Shown piece after piece: positions 24,601 to 34,685 of a stretch of DNA of 64,000 bases (positions are counted from its first letter, which is position 1; every line of letters begins with the position of its first letter). The stretch comes from Marivivens sp. (GTDB taxonomy: Bacteria; Pseudomonadota; Alphaproteobacteria; Rhodobacterales; Rhodobacteraceae). The stretch lies in contig JAHEBU010000009.1 of the NCBI GenBank assembly GCA_024642115.1, positions 1 through 64,000 on the forward strand. Direction: 5' to 3'. A program made the translations under genes and the position numbers. Below the pieces are notes generated by a model. It saw only the letters and a list, made by a program, of their open reading frames with translations. It searched no databases and was not told where the DNA came from.

Positions 24601-25647
24601 TTAGCGTGCAGCAACCCGAATATCGTCAAACATCGGCTTGATCTCTAGAAACTCACCCACGGCATCGCAGCCCGGCATGGTCATCGAAAGGTCCAGCGCG
24701 GTGGCCTCGCCCGTGCCATCGACCTGAATGCTTTGCGCGCTCACGTCGCGACCGCAGTTCTGGTCAGTCACGGTTGCCTCGGCGGTCAAGGCGACATCGC
24801 CCTGATGCTGGGCCGTTCCGGACGGAAAGGTATACACTTCGGCCAACAGCGGATCGGGCAGCGACGTGTCGCCAAGCCGAACCAGGAACCCGCCCGACCC
24901 GTCCAGAGCCGCCTGTTCCGCGCCCGGAGCATTATCCCAGACGTGTCCGGCATCGTCAAAGCCCGCGCCGAATTCGTAGGCATGCAGGGCAAACCCCTCG
25001 CTGCCCTGCCATTGCAGGACGGCCCGATCAAACGATGCGAGGTCAGGGACCAGAGTTGTCGCGACCGTGGCGGACCCACCATCAAAGGAGGCCATGAACA
25101 CGGCGGCATCGTTTAAGGCGGGAACAGTCACCTCGAGGTGGCCAGTTGCATCGGTCAGGGCGGTGAACATCATCCCCTGATGATGAATGGTGACCACGGC
25201 GTCAGGGTTGCAGGGCGCGTTCAGTGTCAGACTGACCATTGCCGCAGCCCCGGTCAGGGCATCCATGGCGACAGTGCAGTCCTTGTCGGCGATCGGTTGG
25301 GTCGGCCCCAATGGCGTCGCATCATTCGAAAATCCGGTCTCGCTGGCTGCGGCCAACTGGATCGGCGGTTGAACGACCAGCGGGGCAGCCTCGGGTTCGG
25401 GCAAGGCCACAACGGCTGCGATTTCGGTTTCCGGCAGGATCAACGCGGGACCCTCGGGCTGCGCGTCGGCCGCAGCGACGACAGGTTCACTCAGCGCCGG
25501 GGGCTGTAGGGGCGTCTGGACCACAACTGCCGGCGTATCAGCCGCGAACCGCGCGGCAAGCGCATCGCCATTCTGCATCACAAAGCCGATACCAAGCGCC
25601 ACGCAAAACGTGCCGCCGGCCACAAGAATCTTTTTCGCACGGGACAT
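24601..25647 (-). CDS. Unknown membrane-anchored envelope protein beside secA
   Basis: A 348-residue protein without a known domain. It starts with a basic end and one hydrophobic helix (KKILVAGGTFCVALGIGFVM, residues 6-25), either a signal peptide or an anchor. A long proline-, alanine- and valine-rich linker follows (about 38-110). The C-terminal domain (about 120-348) is strand-rich, with four cysteines in pairs (DCTVAMD and APCNPD; QNCGRD and MPGCDA), which could form disulfides in the periplasm. It follows secA on the same strand by 122 bases. I recall similar proteins being annotated simply as translocase in Roseobacters because of that position, but nothing in the sequence supports this name. 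Confidence 0.78.
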   Translation of the reverse strand: MSRAKKILVAGGTFCVALGIGFVMQNGDALAARFAADTPAVVVQTPLQPPALSEPVVAAADAQPEGPALILPETEIAAVVALPEPEAAPLVVQPPIQLAAASETGFSNDATPLGPTQPIADKDCTVAMDALTGAAAMVSLTLNAPCNPDAVVTIHHQGMMFTALTDATGHLEVTVPALNDAAVFMASFDGGSATVATTLVPDLASFDRAVLQWQGSEGFALHAYEFGAGFDDAGHVWDNAPGAEQAALDGSGGFLVRLGDTSLPDPLLAEVYTFPSGTAQHQGDVALTAEATVTDQNCGRDVSAQSIQVDGTGEATALDLSMTMPGCDAVGEFLEIKPMFDDIRVAAR

Positions 25648-25741
25648 CAGATGCCTCCTTCACCCTTAGGGATTTGGAAACAATCTGAGCGTCAATCAGG
25701 GCAGTATAAGGACCACCCGGCGGAGTCTTCTGGGCGGAATT

Positions 25742-25763
25742 GGGGCGGTCGCGCGACCGCCCC
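25742..25763 (-). terminator. Hairpin behind secA
   Basis: GGGGCGGTC at 25742-25750 pairs with GACCGCCCC at 25755-25763 around GCGC; the 22 bases form a perfect palindrome. It begins seven bases behind the secA stop. The T-tract after it is poor, so its efficiency is uncertain. Confidence 0.55.
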
Positions 25764-25769
25764 GTCAGA

Positions 25770-28523
25770 TCAAAGCTTGCCGTGGCAGTGTTTGAACTTG
25801 TTGCCAGACCCACAAGGGCACAGGTCGTTCCGGCCCGGATTGCCCCATGTCGTGGGATCGGATTCCACAAAACCATCTCGCGGTGCGACAGCCTGAGCCG
25901 TAGACCCGGCGACAGCCATCGCGGGGGCAGCTGCGGAAACGGGGGAAGCTGCGGGCGCAGTGGCAGTCGCCTGCTGCTGGGCTGCCTGGACACGACGCTG
26001 CTGTTCCACGATCTGGGCCAGCATGGCCTGCTGTTCTTCCTGTGTCATCGGCCTGACCTGCGCCAATTTCGACGTTACTTCTTCTCGCAGGCTGTCGAGC
26101 AGGCCCTCGAACAGCTGAAAGCTTTCGGTCTTGTATTCGTTCAGAGGATCGCGCTGAGCATAGCCCCGGAACCCGACAACTGACCGTAGGTGTTCCAGTG
26201 TCAGAAGGTGGTCGCGCCACTTGCCGTCGATGGTCTGCAACACGATCTGCTTTTCGATACTGCGCATGGTGTCTGCGCCAAAGGCCTCGGTTTTTTCGTC
26301 CATCAGCTTGTCCGCCGCCTCGATCAGACGTTCCTGAATGACCGCCTGATCGGCCCCTTCTTCTTGCGCCCATTCCATCACTGGCACGTTCAGCCCCAGC
26401 TTTTCGATCGAGGCGGCATATAGCCCCTGCGTGTCCCACTGATCGGCATAGCTGCGGTCGGGCATGTAGGTGTCGACCAGATCCTCGATCACCTGATGGC
26501 GCATGTCGGCCACGATTTCGGACAAGTCCTGCGCCTCCATGATCTCGCGGCGCTGGGAAAAGATCACCTTGCGCTGGTCGTTCATGACGTCGTCGAATTT
26601 GAGCAACTGCTTGCGGATGTCAAAGTTGCGGCCTTCGACCTTGGCCTGCGCCCGTTCCAGTGATTTGTTCACCCAGGGGTGGACGATGGCCTCGCCCTCT
26701 TTCATACCCAGCGACGACAGCACCTTGTCGAGCCGTTCGGAACCGAAGATGCGCATCAGGTCATCTTCGAGCGACAGAAAGAACGACGACCGACCGGGGT
26801 CGCCCTGACGGCCCGAACGGCCGCGCAGCTGGTTGTCGATCCGGCGGCTTTCGTGACGTTCGGTGGCCAGAACGAACAGGCCCCCGGCCGCAATCACCTT
26901 GGCCTTTTCGTCGGCATGTTCAGCCTCGATCCGGGCGCGGATTTCGTCGGGATGGGCGTTAGGGTCGGCGGCCAGCGCCTCTATCACCTTCAGCTCGACG
27001 TTACCGCCAAGCTGAATGTCGGTGCCGCGTCCGGCCATGTTGGTGGCGATGGTGATCGCCCCCAACTTGCCCGCGTCTGCAACAATCTGCGCTTCTTGCT
27101 CGTGCTGGCGGGCGTTCAGCACGTTGTGCGGCAGCCCTTCCTTTTTCAGCAGGCCGGACAGGAATTCGGACTTTTCGATGGATGTTGTGCCAACAAGGAT
27201 CGGCTGACCTTTTTCGTGCGCCTTCTTGATCTCGGCGACGATGCCTTCGTACTTTTCCCGAGCGGTACGGTACACGGCGTCATGGTCGTCGGCACGGGCG
27301 ATGGGCCGGTTGGTGGGCACCTCGAGCACGCCAAGGCCGTAAATCTCGGCGAATTCCTCGGCCTCGGTCAACGCTGTCCCGGTCATGCCGGACAGTTTGT
27401 TATACAGGCGAAAATAGTTCTGGAACGTGACAGACGCGAGTGTGACGTTTTCCGGCTGGATCGCCACGCCTTCCTTGGCCTCAATCGCCTGGTGCAGACC
27501 GTCCGACAGGCGGCGGCCCTGCATCATGCGGCCGGTGAATTCGTCGATCAGGACGACCTCGTCATTGCGGACGATATAATCCTTGTCCTTGGTGAACAGC
27601 TTGTGCGCCCGCAGACCCTGATTGATGTGGTGGACGATGGTCGTGCTTTCGGGATCGTACAGGGTCTGGCCCTCGGGCAGGATGCCCGCACCCGACAAAC
27701 GCTGTTCCAGAAACTCGTTCCCTTCGTCGGTATAGGTGACGTTGCGGGTCTTTTCGTCCAGCGTGAACATCACTTCGGTCAGTTCAGGGATGATACGGTC
27801 GATGGTCTTGTAAAGCTCGGACCGGTCCTGCGACGGGCCAGAGATGATCAGCGGCGTCCGCGCCTCGTCCACCAGGATCGAGTCGACCTCGTCCACGATG
27901 GCGTAGTTGTGGTCGCGCTGGTTCATTTGGGCCAGTTCCGACTTCATGTTGTCGCGCAGGTAGTCGAACCCGAGTTCGTTGTTCGTGGCATAGGTGATAT
28001 CGGCGGCATAGGCGGCCTTTTTCTCGGCCTCGGGCTGTTGGGGATAGACGACGCCGGTGGTCAGACCCAGCGCGCCGTAAACCTTGCTCATCCACGCGGC
28101 GTCGCGCTTGGCCAGATAGTCGTTGACAGTGACGACATGCACGCCCTTGCCCGTCAGCGCATTCAGGTAGGCGGGGAAGGTAGCGACAAGGGTCTTGCCC
28201 TCGCCCGTCTTCATTTCGGAAATATTGCCCTGGTGCAGGAAAATGCCGCCCATCAACTGCACGTCAAAGGCACGCAGGCCCAGCGCCCGGCGGGCTGCCT
28301 CGCGGCAGTTGGCAAAGGCTTCGGGCAGTAGGGCGTCCAGACTTTCGCCACCCATGGCCCGCTTGGCCAAGGCTTCGGTCTTTTGCTTGATCCCCTCGTC
28401 GCTCAGCGCTTTGAACTCGGGCTCCAGCGCGTTGATCTTTTCGACCAGCGGCCGCGTCGCCTTGATCTTGCGATCGTTCGGTGTGCCAAACACCTTTTTG
28501 GCCAGCGTTCCGATACCCAGCAT
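25770..28523 (-). CDS. secA: Preprotein translocase ATPase SecA
   Basis: A 917-residue motor that pushes unfolded preproteins through SecYEG. Nucleotide-binding domain 1 has the Walker A motif [20 protein letters not shown] (about 104-123) and [20 protein letters not shown]. Domain 2 has [20 protein letters not shown] and [18 protein letters not shown]. The C-terminus ends with a zinc-binding SecB/ribosome-binding tail: [19 protein letters not shown]. The start is ATG at 28523 ([13 protein letters not shown]); the open frame continues 78 codons upstream without protein character and across the promoter. The gene is preceded by a good promoter at 28642-28670. Confidence 0.98.
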   Translation of the reverse strand: MLGIGTLAKKVFGTPNDRKIKATRPLVEKINALEPEFKALSDEGIKQKTEALAKRAMGGESLDALLPEAFANCREAARRALGLRAFDVQLMGGIFLHQGNISEMKTGEGKTLVATFPAYLNALTGKGVHVVTVNDYLAKRDAAWMSKVYGALGLTTGVVYPQQPEAEKKAAYAADITYATNNELGFDYLRDNMKSELAQMNQRDHNYAIVDEVDSILVDEARTPLIISGPSQDRSELYKTIDRIIPELTEVMFTLDEKTRNVTYTDEGNEFLEQRLSGAGILPEGQTLYDPESTTIVHHINQGLRAHKLFTKDKDYIVRNDEVVLIDEFTGRMMQGRRLSDGLHQAIEAKEGVAIQPENVTLASVTFQNYFRLYNKLSGMTGTALTEAEEFAEIYGLGVLEVPTNRPIARADDHDAVYRTAREKYEGIVAEIKKAHEKGQPILVGTTSIEKSEFLSGLLKKEGLPHNVLNARQHEQEAQIVADAGKLGAITIATNMAGRGTDIQLGGNVELKVIEALAADPNAHPDEIRARIEAEHADEKAKVIAAGGLFVLATERHESRRIDNQLRGRSGRQGDPGRSSFFLSLEDDLMRIFGSERLDKVLSSLGMKEGEAIVHPWVNKSLERAQAKVEGRNFDIRKQLLKFDDVMNDQRKVIFSQRREIMEAQDLSEIVADMRHQVIEDLVDTYMPDRSYADQWDTQGLYAASIEKLGLNVPVMEWAQEEGADQAVIQERLIEAADKLMDEKTEAFGADTMRSIEKQIVLQTIDGKWRDHLLTLEHLRSVVGFRGYAQRDPLNEYKTESFQLFEGLLDSLREEVTSKLAQVRPMTQEEQQAMLAQIVEQQRRVQAAQQQATATAPAASPVSAAAPAMAVAGSTAQAVAPRDGFVESDPTTWGNPGRNDLCPCGSGNKFKHCHGKL

Positions 28524-28641
28524 CTTTTCTCCGCGCCCAGCGTAGGGCTTTCTGACAGTGATGTGTGAGGAGGTTGCTTGTGGCTTGATCGCCCACGGCC
28601 TAAGAAAGAGCCCAAGAATGACCCCCTCGGAGCCTGAAAGG

Positions 28642-28670
28642 CATGTAAGGGGCGGGTATCGGAGTGTCAA
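28642..28670 (-). promoter_or_regulatory. Sigma70-type promoter for secA
   Basis: On the minus strand TTGACA (28670-28665) and TACATG (28647-28642) are separated by 17 bases. The start site would be near 28635, giving a leader of about 110 bases. It lies in the 184-base gap shared with the divergent parvulin gene. Confidence 0.6.
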
Positions 28671-28707
28671 CGCCGCGCACCCGTGCGGCCCATCAAGGGA
28701 TCGTTTT

Positions 28708-29604
28708 ATGCTGAAACATGCAACATTTCTGGCGACAGCCACAGCCCTGCTGTGCACCGGGGTTCAGGCGCAGGACACCGCCACCACGCCCCCCGCGCCC
28801 GAAGCCACACCGACGCCCGCCCCTGCCGCTGACATGTCCGCCGATACGGTCGTGGCGACCGTGAACGGCACCGACATCACGCTGGGGCAGATGATCATCA
28901 CCCGCGCCCAGTTGCCCGCCCAATATCAGCAGTTGCCCGATGACGTTCTGTTCAAGGGTATCCTTGACCAGCTGGTCCAGCAGCAGCTTTTGGCCGACAC
29001 CCTGACCACCGAACCGCCCCGCGTCACCTATTCGATGCAGAATGAACTTCGCTCGCTCAAGGCGGGCGAGGTCATCACAGGCCTGACCGATGGCGCCGTA
29101 TCCGAAGAGGCCGTTCAGGCACTTTATGCCAGCCAGATCGCCGGCATGGCCCCCGAAACCGAATACCACGCCGCCCACATCCTGGTCGCCACCGAGGACG
29201 AGGCCAAGGCCGCCAAGGCCGAAATTGACGCCGGCACCGACTTTGCCCAGGTCGCCCGCGAGAAATCGAGCGACTCTTCCGCGCAAAATGGCGGCGACCT
29301 TGGCTGGTTTTCCAAGGGGATGATGGTCCCCGAGTTCGAGAATGCGGTGATTGCGATGGAACCCGGACAGGTGTCTGACCCCGTGCAGACCCAATTTGGC
29401 TGGCACCTGATCAAGTTGGATGAAACCCGGGTCAAGGAAGCCCCGGCGCTGGACGCCATTCGCGACCAGCTGGTGAGCCAGTTGCAGCAGCAGGCGGTGC
29501 AGGACAAGATCGCGGAACTGACTGCGGCAGCAACCATCAGCGAACCGGCGGACGGCGCATTTGATCCGGCCATCCTGAAAAACCTTGATCTGTTGAAGCC
29601 CTGA
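28708..29604 (+). CDS. Parvulin-type peptidyl-prolyl isomerase, exported
   Basis: A 298-residue periplasmic foldase. A signal peptide ends near AVQAQ-like sequence (TGVQAQ, about residue 21), followed by an Ala/Pro/Thr linker (about 22-45). An N-terminal SurA-like chaperone helix region follows, and the parvulin domain (about 150-245) contains [33 protein letters not shown] and [10 protein letters not shown], the typical PpiC pattern. The start is ATG at 28708; the frame is open further upstream but would run through the intergenic promoter. It assists folding of exported proteins, fitting its place opposite secA. Its stop overlaps argJ by one base (TGATG). Confidence 0.93.
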   Translation: MLKHATFLATATALLCTGVQAQDTATTPPAPEATPTPAPAADMSADTVVATVNGTDITLGQMIITRAQLPAQYQQLPDDVLFKGILDQLVQQQLLADTLTTEPPRVTYSMQNELRSLKAGEVITGLTDGAVSEEAVQALYASQIAGMAPETEYHAAHILVATEDEAKAAKAEIDAGTDFAQVAREKSSDSSAQNGGDLGWFSKGMMVPEFENAVIAMEPGQVSDPVQTQFGWHLIKLDETRVKEAPALDAIRDQLVSQLQQQAVQDKIAELTAAATISEPADGAFDPAILKNLDLLKP

Positions 29605-30818
29605 TGGCCCTCTCTCCCCTCGCCCCCGCCTCGTTTCCCGCCCTGCCTGTCATCGACGGGGTACGTTTTGCCACCGTCGCGGCCGGCGTCCGCTACAAGG
29701 GCCGGACGGATGTCATGTTGGCTGAACTGGCCCCCGGCAGCACCGTGGCGGGGGTCTTTACCCGCTCTGCCACGCGGTCAGCCCCGGTGCTGGACTGTCA
29801 GGACAAAAACGGCAAGGCCCAATCGGGCCGCGCTGCAATCCTTGTAAACTCGGGCAACTCCAACGCCTTTACGGGCCGCAACGGGGTCGAGGCGGTCAAC
29901 GCCCTGACCGCCGCCGTGGCACAGACGACCGGGATCGACGCGTCCCGCGTGTTCACGTCGTCCACCGGCGTGATCGGCGAACCGCTGCCTTATGACCGGA
30001 TCGTGGCCAAACTGGCCGACCTGAACGCTGCACTTGACCCCGCCGGGATCGACGCAGCGGCCAAGGCCATCATGACGACCGACACCTTTCCCAAGGGTTC
30101 GGCGCGGGAAATCACCGTGGACGGCAAACCGGTCAAGATCGCCGGGATCGCCAAGGGTTCGGGGATGATTGCCCCCGACATGGCAACGATGCTGGTCTAC
30201 ATCTTTACCGATGCGGCCATAGGGCACCGGGCCTTGCAAGGACTGCTGAACGAAATCACAGATCGGACCTTCAACTGCATCACGGTGGATAGCGACACGT
30301 CGACCTCGGACACACTAATTATGGGGGCGACCGGCGCGTCGGGTGTGCAAGTTGAAGCAAACCCTGACTTCGCCTCTGCATTGGAAGAGGTCATGCTGGA
30401 CCTTGCCCTTCAGGTCGTGCGCGACGGCGAAGGGGCGACCAAGTTTGTCGAGGTTCAGGTAACGGGTGCCGCGTCCAACGAAGATGCGCGCAAGGTCGGC
30501 CTGTCCATCGCCAATTCGCCCTTGGTCAAGACGGCCATCGCAGGGCAAGACGCCAACTGGGGTCGGATCGTCATGGCAGTCGGGAAATCCGGCGCGCAGG
30601 CCGATCGGGACAGGCTTTCGATCCGGTTTGGCGACATCACCGTCGCCGAAAACGGCTGGCGTGCGCCGAATTATTCAGAAGATGCCACCAGCGCCTACAT
30701 GAAACAGCAGGATCTGGTCATCGGCGTGGATCTGGGCATTGGCGACGGGCTTGCCACGGTCTGGACCTGCGACCTGACCCACGGCTACATCGACATCAAC
30801 GCCGACTATCGGTCGTGA
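29604..30818 (+). CDS. argJ: Bifunctional ornithine acetyltransferase / N-acetylglutamate synthase
   Basis: A 404-residue ArgJ that transfers the acetyl group from N-acetylornithine to glutamate in the cyclic arginine pathway; bifunctional types also use acetyl-CoA. The precursor cleaves itself before the nucleophile T195 in [31 protein letters not shown]-like sequence ([15 protein letters not shown]), [11 protein letters not shown] and [15 protein letters not shown] are family hallmarks. Whether it is mono- or bifunctional cannot be told from sequence. It is coupled by TGATG to the parvulin gene and overlaps mutT by four bases. ArgG at 59298 serves a later step. Confidence 0.96.
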   Translation: MALSPLAPASFPALPVIDGVRFATVAAGVRYKGRTDVMLAELAPGSTVAGVFTRSATRSAPVLDCQDKNGKAQSGRAAILVNSGNSNAFTGRNGVEAVNALTAAVAQTTGIDASRVFTSSTGVIGEPLPYDRIVAKLADLNAALDPAGIDAAAKAIMTTDTFPKGSAREITVDGKPVKIAGIAKGSGMIAPDMATMLVYIFTDAAIGHRALQGLLNEITDRTFNCITVDSDTSTSDTLIMGATGASGVQVEANPDFASALEEVMLDLALQVVRDGEGATKFVEVQVTGAASNEDARKVGLSIANSPLVKTAIAGQDANWGRIVMAVGKSGAQADRDRLSIRFGDITVAENGWRAPNYSEDATSAYMKQQDLVIGVDLGIGDGLATVWTCDLTHGYIDINADYRS

Positions 30819-31213
30819 AAATCCTTCTGGTGTCCGCAGTCGCGCTCGTCGATCCCGACGGGCGCGTGTTGTTGGCACAACGGCCCGAAGGCAAATCACT
30901 GGCAGGACTATGGGAGTTTCCGGGCGGCAAGGTCGAGCCAGGCGAAAGCCCCGAACAGGCCCTGATCCGTGAACTGCAAGAAGAGTTGGGGATCGACACC
31001 TGGGCGTCATGCCTGGCGCCCCTGACCTTTGCCAGCCACAGCTACCCCGATTTTCACCTGCTCATGCCGCTGTTCGCCTGCCGCCGTTGGAACGGCACAC
31101 CACAGTCACGCGAGGGGCAAGCGCTGAAATGGGTGCGCGCCCAAGACTTGCGCGATTACCCCATGCCACCAGCCGATATTCCCCTGATTCCGATCCTTCG
31201 GGACTGGCTGTGA
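30815..31213 (+). CDS. mutT: Nudix hydrolase MutT (8-oxo-dGTP pyrophosphatase)
   Basis: A 132-residue Nudix protein. The box starts with [20 protein letters not shown] and ends with ELGI, at about residues 38-60, and is complete with the metal-binding glutamates. [20 protein letters not shown] directly before it is the MutT signature for 8-oxo-dGTP cleansing. The start is GTG at 30815 in a GTGA overlap with the argJ stop. Length matches E. coli MutT. It prevents incorporation of oxidised guanine into DNA. Confidence 0.93.
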   Translation: MKILLVSAVALVDPDGRVLLAQRPEGKSLAGLWEFPGGKVEPGESPEQALIRELQEELGIDTWASCLAPLTFASHSYPDFHLLMPLFACRRWNGTPQSREGQALKWVRAQDLRDYPMPPADIPLIPILRDWL

Positions 31214-31233
31214 CCGGGATTGATCAAGTTTCG

Positions 31234-31265
31234 TCACAAAAAAGCCAAATATGGCAGCATTGTGA
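31234..31265. repeat. Nested inverted repeat upstream of the 50-residue gene
   Basis: TCACAA at 31234-31239 is repeated inverted as TTGTGA at 31260-31265, and inside it GCC (31244-31246) faces GGC (31253-31255) around AAATAT. The 120-base gap is AT-rich compared with its surroundings. It could be an operator or a hairpin; no T-run follows. Confidence 0.4.
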
Positions 31266-31333
31266 CAAATTTCTGATGCTTTTTTGGAAAACTTGGAGTT
31301 TGATTGACCCATACCTTTGTGGGGGAGGTTTAC

Positions 31334-31486
31334 ATGCTTCAAACAATCACTCTTGGAAGCTGCATTTCAGTGCAGGGCCTGTTCGTTCGCAACACAGCAG
31401 ATGGACGCGTTGTCGTGCAGGTTGATGGCCGCACGTTCGAAGGGCGCCCGGTCAGCAAACCGGTTCCGGCGAAACCGTCACATTGA
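31334..31486 (+). CDS. Small protein of unknown function (50 residues)
   Basis: A 50-residue protein starting at ATG 31334 behind a very strong ribosome-binding site (GGGGGAGG). A longer frame from 31304 has no such site. The sequence (MLQTITLGSCISVQGLFVRN, then DGRVVVQVDGRTFEGRPV) reads like a small beta-barrel or ligand-binding strand pair rather than noise, with one cysteine and a basic C-terminus. No signal peptide. I have the impression of similar small proteins in other Rhodobacteraceae but cannot name a function. It lies alone between mutT and the infB terminator, behind a nested inverted repeat. Confidence 0.6.
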   Translation: MLQTITLGSCISVQGLFVRNTADGRVVVQVDGRTFEGRPVSKPVPAKPSH

Positions 31487-31491
31487 TCAAC

Positions 31492-31520
31492 AAAAAAGGG
31501 GCCGCCCGCAGGCGACCCCC
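31492..31520 (-). terminator. Intrinsic terminator behind infB
   Basis: Read on the minus strand, GGGG-T-CGCC pairs with GGCG-G-CCCC around a four-base loop (one mismatch), followed by a run of six T. It ends the rimP-nusA-ylxR-infB transcript; the plus strand of the same hairpin can also mark the end of the small gene at 31334. Confidence 0.8.
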
Positions 31521-31540
31521 TCGATTGTAATGCTGCCTGA

Positions 31541-34036
31541 TTAGAGGCTGCGAACGACTTCTTCGCGCTCAAAGATCTCGATCACATCGCCTGGGCGAAT
31601 GTCGTCGTAATTGTCGAACGCCATCCCGCATTCCTGACCCGACTGCACTTCGGACACGTCGTCCTTGAAGCGCTTGAGGGTTTTGAGCGTGCCTTCGTGG
31701 ACCACAACGTTGTCGCGCAGCAGGCGAACGCCTGCCGATTTGCGCGCGACGCCTTCGGTAACCAGACAGCCGGCGACCTTGCCGATGTTCGAGACCTTGA
31801 ACACTTCCTTGATGTTCGCATAGCCGATGAACTTTTCCTTGATCTCGTTCGACAACAGGCCGCTGGCGGCTTTTTTCACGTCATCGACCAGATCGTAGAT
31901 CACCGAATAATAGCGTATCTCGACGCCCTTCTGGTTGGCCGTGTTCCGCGCGCTGGCGTTGGCCCGCACGTTGAACCCGAACACCGGCGCACCCGAGGCT
32001 TCGGCCAGACCCACGTCTGTTTCGGTGATGGCGCCAACGCCCGAGTGGAGCACGCGCACGCGCACCTCGTCGTTGCCGATCTTTTCCATCGCTTGAACGA
32101 TCGCCTCGGCAGAACCTTGCACGTCGGCCTTTACCAGAATCGGCAGTTCGGCCACGTTCTGGTCCGCCTTGGCCTTGGCCATCAACTGGTCCAAGGTCGT
32201 TGCGGCCCCGACTGCGGCCCGCTTTTCCTTGGCGGCCTTTTCGCGGTAGGTCGCGATTTCCCGCGCCTGCGCTTCGGTTTCGACCACGTTCAGGACGTCA
32301 CCGGCTTCGGGGGTGCCATTCAGACCCAGAACCTCGACCGGGACAGATGGACCTGCTTCCTTGATCCGCTCGCCCTTGTCGTCGATCAGCGCGCGGACCT
32401 TGCCCCACTGTTCGCCCACGACAAAGATGTCGCCCTGCCTGAGCGTGCCATTCTGCACGAGCACCGTGGCGACAGGACCGCGGCCCACGTCAAGTTGCGC
32501 TTCGATCACTGCACCCGAGGCTGCCCGTTCCGGGTTGGCCTTGAGGTCAAGCAATTCGGCTTGCAGGGCGATGTTTTCCAACAGTTCGTCCAGACCCTGA
32601 CCAGTAACGGCAGAGACTTCGACGTCCAGCACATCGCCAGACATCTTTTCAACGATAACCGAGTGTTGCAGCAGGTCGGTCCGCACCTTGTCCGGATTGG
32701 CCTCGTATTTGTCGATCTTGTTGATCGCCACGATCATCGGCACCTTGGCAGCCTTGGCGTGATTGATCGCCTCGACCGTCTGGGGCATGACCGCATCGTC
32801 GGCGGCAACGACCAGCACGACAATATCCGTGACCTGAGCACCACGCGACCGCATCGACGTAAACGCCGCGTGGCCGGGGGTGTCGAGGAATGTCAGGACA
32901 GACCCGTTTTCTGTGGTCACCTGATAGGCACCGATATGCTGGGTGATCCCTCCGGCTTCGCCCGCGACGACTTTGGTCTTGCGGATCGCATCCAACAGCG
33001 ACGTCTTGCCGTGGTCAACGTGGCCCATCACCGTGATGATCGGCGGGCGTGACCTAAGGTCGGACGGCTTGTCCTTGATCGCGTCGATGACCTGTTCAAC
33101 ATCGGCATCGGACACCCGCACGACGCGGTGACCGAATTCCTCGACGATCAGTTCGGCGGTATCGGCGTCCAGGGTTTGGTTCTGGGTGGCCATAATGCCG
33201 TTCTTCATCAGGGCCTTGACCACGTCGGCGACCCGTTCGGCCATCCGGTTGGCCAGTTCGCTGACCACGATGGCTTCGGGAATCTGGACGTCGCGCATGA
33301 CCTTTTCACGCTCGGCCATCCCGCCCATCGCCTTTTGGCGGGCGCGTTCCTGCTTGCGCTTCATCGCGGCCATCGAGCGCTGGCGGCCACCCTCGCCACC
33401 CGTCAGGGCGTCGTTGAGGGTCAGCTTGCCCGCGCGGCGACGATCATCGTCGGCCCCGGCCTTGGGTTTGACAACCTTTTCGGCACGGGCATCACGTTCG
33501 CGGTCAGGCTTGCGCAGGGCAGCACCCGACCGGGCTCCGCCACGGTCCTCTTCGGCGACCTGAACGGCGGCCGGATCGGACACTGCAGGTGCGGCGGCAC
33601 GGCGGGCTGTCTCTTCGGCTCTTTTGCGCTTGGCCTCTTCTTCATCAGCCTTGGCCTTGAGCGCGTCCTCACGCTCGCGGTCCTCGCGCTCCTTGGCCTC
33701 GATTTCGGCCTTGCGGCGTTCGCGCTCTTCCGCACGCTCACGCTCTTCGGCCTGACGCTTTTCGGCTTCCTCGGTCTCGCGGACCTTGGACATGGCCAGC
33801 GCCTTCATCCGGCGTTCCAACTCGGCGTCCGAAATCCCGGCGGGCCGTTTGGACGGATCGCCTGTAATCACGGTTCCGGTGGTCGACTTGGGTGCACCCG
33901 GTTTGGGCACCACAACGCGTTTGCGCTTGGTCTCGACCACGACGTTCTTGGTCCGGCCATGACTAAAGCTTTGCTTGACGTTCCCCGGACGGGACCCGCC
34001 AAGACCAAGAGTCTTTTTGCCGTCGTTATCGCTCAT
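31541..34036 (-). CDS. infB: Translation initiation factor IF-2
   Basis: An 831-residue GTPase that places initiator tRNA on the small subunit. The N-terminal 260 residues are a highly charged, Arg/Glu/Lys-rich and Ala-rich region (REEAEAKRQ-type repeats such as [14 protein letters not shown]), normal for proteobacterial IF-2. The GTPase domain holds [39 protein letters not shown] and AINKIDK. The C-terminal domains with [10 protein letters not shown] and [17 protein letters not shown] follow. The start overlaps the ylxR-like gene by ATGA. It is the last gene of the nusA operon. Confidence 0.97.
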   Translation of the reverse strand: MSDNDGKKTLGLGGSRPGNVKQSFSHGRTKNVVVETKRKRVVVPKPGAPKSTTGTVITGDPSKRPAGISDAELERRMKALAMSKVRETEEAEKRQAEERERAEERERRKAEIEAKEREDREREDALKAKADEEEAKRKRAEETARRAAAPAVSDPAAVQVAEEDRGGARSGAALRKPDRERDARAEKVVKPKAGADDDRRRAGKLTLNDALTGGEGGRQRSMAAMKRKQERARQKAMGGMAEREKVMRDVQIPEAIVVSELANRMAERVADVVKALMKNGIMATQNQTLDADTAELIVEEFGHRVVRVSDADVEQVIDAIKDKPSDLRSRPPIITVMGHVDHGKTSLLDAIRKTKVVAGEAGGITQHIGAYQVTTENGSVLTFLDTPGHAAFTSMRSRGAQVTDIVVLVVAADDAVMPQTVEAINHAKAAKVPMIVAINKIDKYEANPDKVRTDLLQHSVIVEKMSGDVLDVEVSAVTGQGLDELLENIALQAELLDLKANPERAASGAVIEAQLDVGRGPVATVLVQNGTLRQGDIFVVGEQWGKVRALIDDKGERIKEAGPSVPVEVLGLNGTPEAGDVLNVVETEAQAREIATYREKAAKEKRAAVGAATTLDQLMAKAKADQNVAELPILVKADVQGSAEAIVQAMEKIGNDEVRVRVLHSGVGAITETDVGLAEASGAPVFGFNVRANASARNTANQKGVEIRYYSVIYDLVDDVKKAASGLLSNEIKEKFIGYANIKEVFKVSNIGKVAGCLVTEGVARKSAGVRLLRDNVVVHEGTLKTLKRFKDDVSEVQSGQECGMAFDNYDDIRPGDVIEIFEREEVVRSL

Positions 34037-34668
34037 CTAGCTACTTTATCCTTCCCGACAGCCGTTGTGCTGTCGTCCAATTCGCGCAAGCCTCTCAGCT
34101 TTGCGGCTTCCTCTACAACACGGTCGCTGAGTCCGCCAGTCGCGAGCGCGCCATGTATCACACTTTGCCGTCCAAATGCCAAACCCAATTCCTGAGAGGT
34201 CAGGCAGCCGTAATATCGGGCCCCTTCGGGCGTCCACAACTTGGTCTTTCCCCGGTCCGATCCGTCGCTAGCCTGAAGCAACACGCGCACCCGCGCACCG
34301 CCCGACAACCAGCCCTTGACCTTTTCAAACCCACATACGGCCAAGCCGGCCTTGCGGGCCAATGCGACCAGATCGACCACGCGGCGGGCGATCTGCCGCT
34401 CGACTTCGTCGGTCAGCCCATCCGGGACAACCACCGCCTGCTTTGCGGCCCGGGCGAACTGCCCCTTCTTTGCCGTGTCCAACACGGCCCGGCTGGCCGT
34501 TACATACAGCCCCCGACCGGGCAGCTTGCCCAGAATATCCGGGACAATTTGGGCATCGGGCCCCACGACAAAGCGGATCAGCCCAGCCTTGGGCTGAACC
34601 TCTCCGGTGACGATGCACCGGCGTTCGGGGTCTGTCGGCCCCTCGTTATCGTGGCCACAGCGTGCCAT
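34033..34668 (-). CDS. YlxR-type RNA-binding protein with L7Ae-like domain
   Basis: A 211-residue fusion of two RNA-binding domains. The N-terminal YlxR domain (DUF448, about 10-85) contains [20 protein letters not shown] and the signature [10 protein letters not shown]. The C-terminal part (about 95-190) has an L7Ae/L30e-like fold pattern ([20 protein letters not shown]). YlxR (RnpM) was reported as a regulator that binds RNase P RNA in other bacteria; the fused alphaproteobacterial form has not been well studied to my knowledge. It lies 17 bases behind nusA and overlaps infB by ATGA. Confidence 0.92.
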   Translation of the reverse strand: MARCGHDNEGPTDPERRCIVTGEVQPKAGLIRFVVGPDAQIVPDILGKLPGRGLYVTASRAVLDTAKKGQFARAAKQAVVVPDGLTDEVERQIARRVVDLVALARKAGLAVCGFEKVKGWLSGGARVRVLLQASDGSDRGKTKLWTPEGARYYGCLTSQELGLAFGRQSVIHGALATGGLSDRVVEEAAKLRGLRELDDSTTAVGKDKVAR

Positions 34669-34685
34669 CCAGGGTCAGAGGCCGA

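Noticed and set aside
26679-28331. Plus-strand open frame of 550 codons opposite secA
   Set aside because: Shadow of secA codon usage; no recognisable protein pattern.
28524-28757. N-terminal extension of secA by 78 codons
   Set aside because: The extension has no SecA character and covers the secA promoter; the standard start [10 protein letters not shown] fits the family.
33400-33850. Repetitive stretch rich in Glu, Arg, Lys and Ala codons
   Set aside because: It is the normal charged N-terminal region of IF-2, not a DNA repeat element.
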